The notes beneath the pieces are model-generated. The model was given only the letters and a program-made list of their open reading frames with translations. It was not told where the DNA came from and made no database searches. The translations under genes and the position numbers were made by a program. A stretch of 8,411 bases of DNA from Alphaproteobacteria bacterium (GTDB lineage Bacteria > Pseudomonadota > Alphaproteobacteria > Sphingomonadales > Sphingomonadaceae). Below are positions 1 through 5,061 of this stretch, one piece after another. The first letter of the stretch is position 1. Every line of letters begins with the position of its first letter. The stretch is taken from the NCBI GenBank assembly GCA_028293055.1, contig JAQGLD010000439.1, forward strand, positions 1 to 8,411. The letters run 5' to 3'.

Positions 1-483
1 CGGACCCTGACCGATGCCGCCCCCTTTATCGGCGGCGGCTTCGGCTGCGACTCTTTCGACCTGCTCGAGGCGAGCTTCTCGATGGTCACCGCGCGGCCGG
101 AGGCTCTGCTTGCGCAACAGCGCGCGCCGCATTTCGATTCCTCCGATCCGAACTATCTCGCGGTGCTTCATTATCTCAGCGACACGCCGGGCACCGGCAC
201 CTCTTTCTACCGCCACCGTTCCACCGGAATCGAGACGATCGAACCAGCCAATCTAGATCGTTTCGTGGCCCACGCCAGGCGCGAAAGCGCTGGCCTGGCC
301 GGTTACACCAACGGCTCCACCGCCGCGTTCGAACAGATCGGCCTGATCGAAGCCGTTCCGGACCGATTGATCGTCTATCAGGGCCGGCTGCTGCACAGCG
401 GGGTGATTCCACCGGGCATGAATTTCAGCGACGATCCGGCCACCGGCCGCCTTACCGCCAACCTCTTCGTCCGGGGGAATTAG
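1..483 (+). CDS. DUF6445-family protein, putative Fe(II)/2-oxoglutarate oxygenase-like (5' end missing)
   Basis: An open frame enters from the left edge in frame 1 and stops at TAG 481-483, giving 160 visible residues. The start lies outside the window; the internal Met at base 82 is not the real start because good coding sequence precedes it. The sequence resembles DUF6445 proteins: PHFDSSDP, LHYLSDTPGTGTSFYRHR, DRLIVYQGRLLHSG and GRLTANLF are the recognisable blocks. Read as a double-stranded beta-helix oxygenase, His44-x-Asp46 and His132 would bind iron and Arg150 would hold 2-oxoglutarate (numbers count from the first complete codon). That fold assignment is inference from the HxD...H...R pattern. 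From memory, such genes often sit beside TonB-dependent receptors, SapC-like, cupin-like and tryptophan-halogenase-like genes in sphingomonad and caulobacter glycan loci. The substrate is unknown. Only 2 bases separate its stop from ATG 486 of the next gene, suggesting co-transcription. Confidence 0.8.
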   Translation, partial: RTLTDAAPFIGGGFGCDSFDLLEASFSMVTARPEALLAQQRAPHFDSSDPNYLAVLHYLSDTPGTGTSFYRHRSTGIETIEPANLDRFVAHARRESAGLAGYTNGSTAAFEQIGLIEAVPDRLIVYQGRLLHSGVIPPGMNFSDDPATGRLTANLFVRGN

Positions 484-485
484 CC

Positions 486-2474
486 ATGCTGGTCGCCCGC
501 CTTATTCCTCCCCTGCATTTGCAGGGGAGGGGGACCGCCCGAAGGGCGGTGGAGGGGCCTGCAGCCGAGCAAACCCCTCCACCGCGCGCCTGCAACGCGC
601 GGTCCCCCTCCCCTCCAGGGAGGAATTCGGCACTGCAAATCTCACTTGGGCTCGTCGTATCGACTCTCGCACTTGCCACTGCCGCACACGCCGAACGCCA
701 CACCTACGCCAACCCGATCGACATCGATTACCGCTACAATTGGGAGGAGCGGAACCAGGGCATTTCCTACCGGACCGGCGCCGATCCGGCGATCGTCGTC
801 CACAAGGGCGCTTATTATCTCTTCGAGACGCTGGCCGACGGCTATTGGCGGTCCACCAACCTGGTCGACTGGACATTCGTCAAGCCGAGCCGCTGGCCGT
901 TCGAGGGCGTGGTTGCACCGGCCGCCTGGTCCGACGGCGAGCGGCTCTATCTCAAGCCTGCGGCGATGGAGCCGGGCGCGATCCTGGTCAGCGACGATCC
1001 CGCCTCGGGCAAGCTCGAATTCCTCACCCGCCGGACGCCCGAACTGCCCGGCGCGGTCCGTCCCGGCCTCGAGGATCGAATCGCTCCGGGCCAGATCGGC
1101 CCGGGGCCCTGGGATCCGGCCTTGTTCAAGGACGATGACGGCAGGTGGTACCTCTACTGGGGATCGTCCAATGTCTTTCCGATCTACGGGATCGAGCTCG
1201 ATCCGGAGCGGGCGCTCGCCTATCGCGGCCAGCCGAAGCCGCTCTTCGGGCTCGACCCCGCCCGTCACGGATGGGAGCGGTTCGGCCGCGATCATAGCGG
1301 TACGGGAGCCGACGGCATTCCGGTCAAGCCATTCGTCGAGGGCGCCTGGATGACCAAGGTCGCCGGCCGCTACTATCTGCAATATGCCGCTCCGGGCACC
1401 GAATATAATGCCTATGCCAACGGCACCTATGTCTCGGATTCGCCGCTCGGCCCGTTCACCTACGCCCCCTACAATCCGGTCGCGTACAAGCCAGGCGGCT
1501 TCGTCGAAGGCGCCGGCCACGGCTCGACCTTCCGAGACCTCCACGGCAATTGGTGGAACAGCGGAACTCCGTGGATCGGCTATAACTGGACCTTCGAGCG
1601 CCGGATCGCGATCTTCCCGGCGAAGTTCGAGGCGGACGGAGAGATGCGCGTTTCGACCCGCTTCGGCGACTTTCCGCATTATGTGCCGGAAGGGCCGGCC
1701 GCCGATCCGGAAAGCCTGTTCACCGGCTGGATGCTGCTTTCCTACCTAAAGCCGGCGACTGCTTCCTCGACCCTCGGCACGTTCGGCGCCCGCAATGTCA
1801 CCGACGAGAATCCACGCACCTTCTGGGTAGCGTCCTCGAACCGACCCGGCGAGACCCTGACCGTCGATCTCGGCGGCCTCAGGACGCTGCGCGCAGTGCA
1901 GGTCGATTATGCCGACTACAGATCGGGCCGCTTCGCCGACGCTCCGGACGTCTACACCGAATTTGCCCTGCTATATTCGGCGGACGGCCGGACATGGTCG
2001 CCGCTGGCCGCGACCGGAACGGAGCGGCGCGATCGGCCCAACGCCTATTTCGAGCTTCCGCGCCCGGTTCGCGCGCGCTTCGTCCGCTACGTCCATGGCC
2101 ATGTCGGCGCTGCGACGCTGGCGATCAGCGACCTTCGAATCTTCGGCGCCGCCGACGGATCTCCGCCCGCCGCGCCGGGCGGGCTCGCGGCCGTTCGGGA
2201 GGCCGATGCTCGCAATGCCGATGTCCGCTGGCGGCCGGTCCCCGGCGCAGTCGGCTACAATGTCCGCTGGGGGATCAGGCCGGACCGGCTGACCCTGACC
2301 TATCAGGTCTTCGCGCGCGACGCGGCCCATGCGAACCGCTCGGACCTGGCCCTGCGCGCGCTCAATGTCGGCCAGGCTTATTATGTGGCGATCGAGGCAT
2401 TCAACGAAAGCGGGGTGTCGAAGCTCAGCCCGGTGCTCGAGATGAAGCAGGCGTCGCAAGCCAGCCGCCGCTGA
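486..2474 (+). CDS. Secreted GH43-like glycoside hydrolase with discoidin (F5/8C) and Fn3-like domains
   Basis: The frame gives 662 residues from ATG 486. Residues 1-48 are mostly translated repeat DNA; a Sec-type signal follows (about 50-69, LQISLGLVVSTLALATAAHA, likely cut after AHA). The catalytic five-bladed propeller spans about 75-400: Asp100 in GADPAI is the likely base, Asp210 in GPWDPALF the pKa-tuning acid, Glu285 in FVEGAWM the acid catalyst and His345 in EGAGHGS the conserved propeller His. A discoidin-type carbohydrate-binding domain covers about 420-555, ending ISDLRIFG, and an Fn3-like domain about 562-652. GH43 enzymes usually cleave arabinose- or xylose-containing, sometimes galactose-containing, glycans; the specificity here cannot be read. 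It probably follows the DUF6445 gene in one transcript (2-bp gap). The start is uncertain. ATG 486 has a G-rich upstream stretch (473-477) but puts about 50 residues before the hydrophobic core. CTG 633 has AGGGAGGA 8 bases upstream but is a rare start codon. No in-frame ATG, GTG or TTG lies between the repeat and the signal peptide. The 3' end overlaps the convergent gene by 50 bp. Confidence 0.88.
   Translation: MLVARLIPPLHLQGRGTARRAVEGPAAEQTPPPRACNARSPSPPGRNSALQISLGLVVSTLALATAAHAERHTYANPIDIDYRYNWEERNQGISYRTGADPAIVVHKGAYYLFETLADGYWRSTNLVDWTFVKPSRWPFEGVVAPAAWSDGERLYLKPAAMEPGAILVSDDPASGKLEFLTRRTPELPGAVRPGLEDRIAPGQIGPGPWDPALFKDDDGRWYLYWGSSNVFPIYGIELDPERALAYRGQPKPLFGLDPARHGWERFGRDHSGTGADGIPVKPFVEGAWMTKVAGRYYLQYAAPGTEYNAYANGTYVSDSPLGPFTYAPYNPVAYKPGGFVEGAGHGSTFRDLHGNWWNSGTPWIGYNWTFERRIAIFPAKFEADGEMRVSTRFGDFPHYVPEGPAADPESLFTGWMLLSYLKPATASSTLGTFGARNVTDENPRTFWVASSNRPGETLTVDLGGLRTLRAVQVDYADYRSGRFADAPDVYTEFALLYSADGRTWSPLAATGTERRDRPNAYFELPRPVRARFVRYVHGHVGAATLAISDLRIFGAADGSPPAAPGGLAAVREADARNADVRWRPVPGAVGYNVRWGIRPDRLTLTYQVFARDAAHANRSDLALRALNVGQAYYVAIEAFNESGVSKLSPVLEMKQASQASRR
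504..626. repeat. Palindromic repeat element: two inverted copies of a CCTCCCCT...GGTGGAGGGG unit
   Basis: The ends are inverted: ATTCCTCCC (504-512) pairs with GGGAGGAAT (618-626), and GGGGAGGGGG (524-533) with CCCCCTCCCC (604-613). Inside, the left unit has a hairpin with an 11-bp stem (507-517 with 520-530) and a second one, ACCGCCC-GAA-GGGCGGT (534-550). The middle GGTGGAGGGG (548-557) pairs with CCCCTCCACC (574-583). The right unit has ACCGCGCG (581-588) paired with CGCGCGGT (596-603). The right half reverse-complemented matches the left unit's plan, so this is two units head to head, able to fold as a cloverleaf. Similar units are, from memory, common between genes in sphingomonad genomes. 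Here the element lies within the 5' part of the GH43 reading frame; its 123 bp are a multiple of three with no in-frame stop, and it supplies the Shine-Dalgarno-like AGGGAGGA at 617-624. Confidence 0.85.
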
Positions 2475-3882
2475 ATCCGGCGCGCTCGAGGCCGCGGCGA
2501 ATCGGCGGGGAATTGCGCATCGCCGACCAGATGAAATCGTTTCGATAATTGGCGATCGCCCCGAGGATCGGGCCCTGGTCGATGCCGAGATAGGAATCGG
2601 ACGACCATCCTTTGTCGCGATCGACCGAACCGGTCTGGAGGGCGACGTCGGTCCAGCGGAAGCTCGGATTGAAGGCATCGACGAAGCCGTAACTTTGGTA
2701 GATGCGCGGACCATAGCTGCGATGCATCGCTAGCGCCGCGGGCACGACGATTTCCGGCGCGAAGGCGAGCGAGCCGATCGCAGCGGTCGGAGCGAGGGTG
2801 CCGTCGTCGAGCCCGTCGGGAAAGGCGATCGGGCCGCGCGCGGCATAACCGTGGAACTTGCATATCCTGCCGTTGAACTCGCGCTCCAGATCGGCCGGGC
2901 CCACGCATGCGGTCAGGCCCCAGATGTCGGCGGAATAGCCGTCCCAGCCCATCGGATTGGCGATCGCATAAGCGCGCTGCGCCCAGGTCGCGCGGCGGCT
3001 ATTCTCGAAATAGTCCATTCCCGCCGCGCGCATGGCAGCGTCCCTGATGCCGCGGAAGTCGATCCACATATGGCTGTACTGGTGTCCGAAATGCGGCGCA
3101 AAGGCCAAATGGCGAGTGCTCCCCTCGCCGCGCCAGAAGCGATCATAAGGCGCCGTCCAGGCCTGCCAGGCGTCGGCCGCGACCGGGTGGGTCGGCGATC
3201 CGAGCGCCAGCACATAGACCAGCATGCCTTCGTTATAGCCGTCCCAGTTGCGCGCGATGAACCCCTTCTCGGGATGCCAGCCCATCGAGATCGCCTTCTG
3301 GCCGCGCTGGAACCAGGGCCAGTCGGCCCGCTCGTAGATCGCCTGCGCAAGCGTGCGTATCTCGCGCTCGTCGGGATGGTCGCCGTCGAACCAGGCGCCG
3401 GCGAACAATATGCCGCCGAACAGCAGGCTGGTGTCGACGCTCGAAAGCTCGACCTGCTGGTAACGAAGGCCGCTGTCCATATGGAGGAAATGATAGAAGA
3501 AGCCGCGATGGCCGGTGGTGCCGGTCGGTGTGTCGCCCTGCGGCGCATCGTGGAAGAATCGAAGCGTGGCCAGCGTCCGCGCGCGTCCCTGCGCCCGCGT
3601 GATCCAGCCGCTTTCTATCCCAACCGGATAGGCGGTCAGCGCGAAGCCCACTGCAGCGATGCTGCAGAAATTCGGATTCGGCCAATTGTCCGGCACCAGT
3701 CCGTTGCGCGGATTGGCGGTGTCCCAGAAGTAGCGGAAGGTGCGCGCCTCGATATCGTCGAACAAGGGCGGCAGCGACCGGCCCGGCAGTTGCAGCGCCG
3801 TCGCCCGCCGCGTGCGCGCCTCGGCGATCGCTCCGGTGGCGAGCGTCGCGCCTCCGGCGATCAGGTTGCGTCGGTTGATCAT
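2425..3882 (-). CDS. GH144/PF10091-type glucanase ('glucoamylase family' protein), Tat-exported
   Basis: The 485-residue protein starts at ATG 3882-3880. The N-terminus, MINRRNLIAGGATLATGAIA, looks like a twin-arginine signal (RRNLI followed by a small-residue hydrophobic stretch). The remainder is one (alpha/alpha)6-barrel-type domain of the PF10091 family. Blocks seen: FDDIEARTFRYFWDTANPRNGLVPD (about 41-65), GFFYHFLHMDSG (127-138), ELSSVDTSLLFGGILF (145-160), WDGYNEGM (213-220), FGHQYSHMWIDFRG (265-278), DGYSADIWGLTA (314-325) and WSSDSYLGIDQGP (426-438). Acidic residues such as Glu145, Asp150 and Glu218 are candidate active-site groups; I cannot assign their roles. Databases often call this family glucoamylase, but characterised GH144 members cleave beta-1,2-glucan, which is the better guess. 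It is translationally coupled to the upstream lacI-type gene through an ATGA overlap (3879-3882). The 3' end runs 50 bp into the convergent GH43 gene. Confidence 0.9.
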   Translation of the reverse strand: MINRRNLIAGGATLATGAIAEARTRRATALQLPGRSLPPLFDDIEARTFRYFWDTANPRNGLVPDNWPNPNFCSIAAVGFALTAYPVGIESGWITRAQGRARTLATLRFFHDAPQGDTPTGTTGHRGFFYHFLHMDSGLRYQQVELSSVDTSLLFGGILFAGAWFDGDHPDEREIRTLAQAIYERADWPWFQRGQKAISMGWHPEKGFIARNWDGYNEGMLVYVLALGSPTHPVAADAWQAWTAPYDRFWRGEGSTRHLAFAPHFGHQYSHMWIDFRGIRDAAMRAAGMDYFENSRRATWAQRAYAIANPMGWDGYSADIWGLTACVGPADLEREFNGRICKFHGYAARGPIAFPDGLDDGTLAPTAAIGSLAFAPEIVVPAALAMHRSYGPRIYQSYGFVDAFNPSFRWTDVALQTGSVDRDKGWSSDSYLGIDQGPILGAIANYRNDFIWSAMRNSPPIRRGLERAGFSGGWLATPASSRAPG

Positions 3883-4889
3883 GAATCGTTCCGATTCGGA
3901 TTGGGTGTCGTGCCCCGGATCACCAGGTCCGGAATGTGCAACTCGAGGCTGTTGTCCGGCGAGTCCTTGTTGGCGAGCAATTGATTGAGGCGGAGCAAGG
4001 CGCGGCCGCCAATCTCGGCGACCCGGACCCGCACCGTGGTCAGCGACAAATAGCGCGCCAGCGGCACATCGTCGAAGCCGACGATCGCGACCGATTCCGG
4101 GACCGCCACTCCGGCCGAGCGCAGGGTCTGCAGGCATCCGATCGCCATCATGTCGTTGGCCGCGAAGACCGCGTCGACCCGCTCGCCGCCGGCCAGGATC
4201 GCACGGGCGGCCGCCTCTCCCGCCTCCTCGGAAAAATCCCCGGGCAGCACCCGGGCGGGCGCGCCGGGGGCGTGGCGGCGCATGCCGTCGACGAATCCGG
4301 TGCGGCGTTCCTGGGCATCGATATTGTCGTCGGGGCCGCAAATATGGACGATGGAGCGCCGTCCCCCTGCGATGAGATGCGCGACCGCGGCCTCCGCTCC
4401 GGCCTTGTTGTCGATCCTCAGAGCCGGACGGCCCGAGGCTTGGACCGGGCAGTTGATCAGCACCGCCGGAAGCGTCGCGGGGAGGGCATCGATCAGGATC
4501 GCCGAACTGGCCTGGGGCGCCATGATCAGCAGCCCGTCGACCCGGCCGCGCATCGCCCGCAAGGCATGCGCCGCCTGATCGACATTGGAGTGCATGTTGG
4601 ACAGAAGGATCTGGAGCCCGAGGCCGGTCGCCTCGCGGTCGATTCCACGCACCATTTCCGAGAAGAACTCGCCGTGGAGGTCCGGAAGCACGACTCCCAC
4701 GGCGTTGGACCGGGCCATGCTCAGGCTGCGCGCTCCGGCATGGGGAACATAGCCGAGCGCCTTCGCCGCCTCGATCACCCGGTCGCGAGTCTCGGGGCGC
4801 ATGACGACGTGGCCGTTGAGCGCACGCGATGCCGACGCCACCGACAGGCCGGCGCGACGGGCCACGTCGCGTATCGTCGCTTCGCCCAC
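3879..4889 (-). CDS. LacI-family transcriptional regulator
   Basis: This 336-residue repressor-type protein has the classical layout. The N-terminal helix-turn-helix lies at residues 5-24 (TIRDVARRAGLSVASASRAL), followed by the hinge GYVPHAGARSLSMAR (46-60). A periplasmic-binding-like effector domain follows (about 63-330), with GVVLPDLHGEFFSEMVRGI, VDGLLIMAP, VFAANDMMAIG (241-251) and VGFDDVPLARYLSLTTVR (270-287). It would dimerise, bind an operator in the divergent region and release it on binding a sugar. I chose GTG 4889-4887 because it lies just before the domain, gives a usual length and has AAGG (4902-4899) 9 bases upstream; in-frame GTG 4925 (348 residues) is the alternative. The ATG at 4951 is out of frame. 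The stop overlaps the start of the GH144-type gene by 4 bases, so regulator and enzyme share a transcript and the repressor probably controls itself. The effector is unknown; a beta-gluco-oligosaccharide is inferred from the neighbours. Confidence 0.92.
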   Translation of the reverse strand: MGEATIRDVARRAGLSVASASRALNGHVVMRPETRDRVIEAAKALGYVPHAGARSLSMARSNAVGVVLPDLHGEFFSEMVRGIDREATGLGLQILLSNMHSNVDQAAHALRAMRGRVDGLLIMAPQASSAILIDALPATLPAVLINCPVQASGRPALRIDNKAGAEAAVAHLIAGGRRSIVHICGPDDNIDAQERRTGFVDGMRRHAPGAPARVLPGDFSEEAGEAAARAILAGGERVDAVFAANDMMAIGCLQTLRSAGVAVPESVAIVGFDDVPLARYLSLTTVRVRVAEIGGRALLRLNQLLANKDSPDNSLELHIPDLVIRGTTPNPNRNDS

Positions 4890-4900
4890 GGGTCCGGCCT

Positions 4901-4951
4901 TCAGCCCCGTCCGCCCGGCCGGCACCGGACGGCGTTTGCCTTCGTCTCCAT
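4901..4951 (-). other. Possible 16-codon leader ORF upstream of the lacI-type gene
   Basis: ATG at 4951-4949 begins a frame of 16 residues, METKANAVRCRPGGRG, ending at TGA 4903-4901. That stop lies within the TGAAGG that serves as the Shine-Dalgarno of GTG 4889. The ATG coincides roughly with the transcription start expected from the proposed promoter, so it could be translated without a leader. There is no ribosome site of its own and no homology evidence, so it may be chance. Confidence 0.2.
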
Positions 4952-4957
4952 CTCGGT

Positions 4958-4986
4958 TATGTAACCGGTTACCTTGGGCACGCCAA
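4958..4986 (-). promoter_or_regulatory. Candidate sigma70-type promoter for the lacI-GH144 transcript
   Basis: Read on the minus strand, TTGGCG (4986-4981) resembles a -35 box (4 of 6) and TACATA (4963-4958) a weak -10 box (3 of 6), 17 bases apart. The -10 box overlaps the left half of the palindromic operator at 4961-4972, which would fit autorepression. Transcription would begin near 4951. The match is modest and rests on spacing and position. Confidence 0.35.
4961..4972. promoter_or_regulatory. LacI-family operator (perfect palindrome GTAACCGGTTAC)
   Basis: This perfect 12-bp inverted repeat is centred on CG and fits the general LacI-family operator shape GNAANCGNTTNC. It sits in the 172-bp gap between the divergent lacI-type and GH3 genes, 72 bases from the GTG of the regulator and 89 bases from the ATG of the GH3 gene. 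The expected reading is that the LacI-type protein encoded next to it binds here and controls both directions. I saw no second perfect copy in the window. Confidence 0.72.
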
Positions 4987-5050
4987 TACATTCGACCTGG
5001 CGGGGCACGCAGCTCGATCGGGCAGGATCGTCCCAATGATAAAACAGGCC

Positions 5051-5056
5051 GAGGAG
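5051..5056 (+). promoter_or_regulatory. Ribosome binding site of the GH3 gene
   Basis: GAGGAG lies 5 bases before ATG 5062. It is the clearest Shine-Dalgarno in the window and fixes the GH3 start, although the frame is open upstream to about 4801 without coding character. No convincing plus-strand promoter pair was found; TACATT at 4987-4992 is a possible -10 box without a good -35 box. Confidence 0.75.
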
Positions 5057-5061
5057 ACGGA

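Noticed and set aside
504..626. The palindromic element as an intrinsic terminator or a small insertion sequence
   Set aside because: There is no T-run after the stems, no transposase and no evident target-site duplication; it fits a non-autonomous repeat better, though a role in attenuation stays possible.
642..1679. 345-residue minus-strand frame opposite the GH43-like gene
   Set aside because: Antisense shadow; the plus-strand frame carries the catalytic motifs.
2628..2634. AACCGGT as a second half-matching operator
   Set aside because: It lies inside the GH144-type coding sequence and keeps only one half and the centre of the palindrome, as expected by chance in GC-rich DNA.
2851..3984. 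377-residue plus-strand frame opposite the GH144-type gene
   Set aside because: Antisense shadow with no domain, ribosome site or plausible composition; the minus-strand protein is clearly real.
3883..4341. Upstream extension of the GH144-type frame into the lacI-type gene
   Set aside because: ATG 3882 followed by a Tat-like signal is a natural start, and the extension is out-of-frame LacI coding sequence with no protein character, so a fusion is not supported.
4801..5061. Upstream extension of the GH3 frame
   Set aside because: It would place the Tat signal in the interior and run through the operator and the lacI-type start; ATG 5062 has a strong GAGGAG site.
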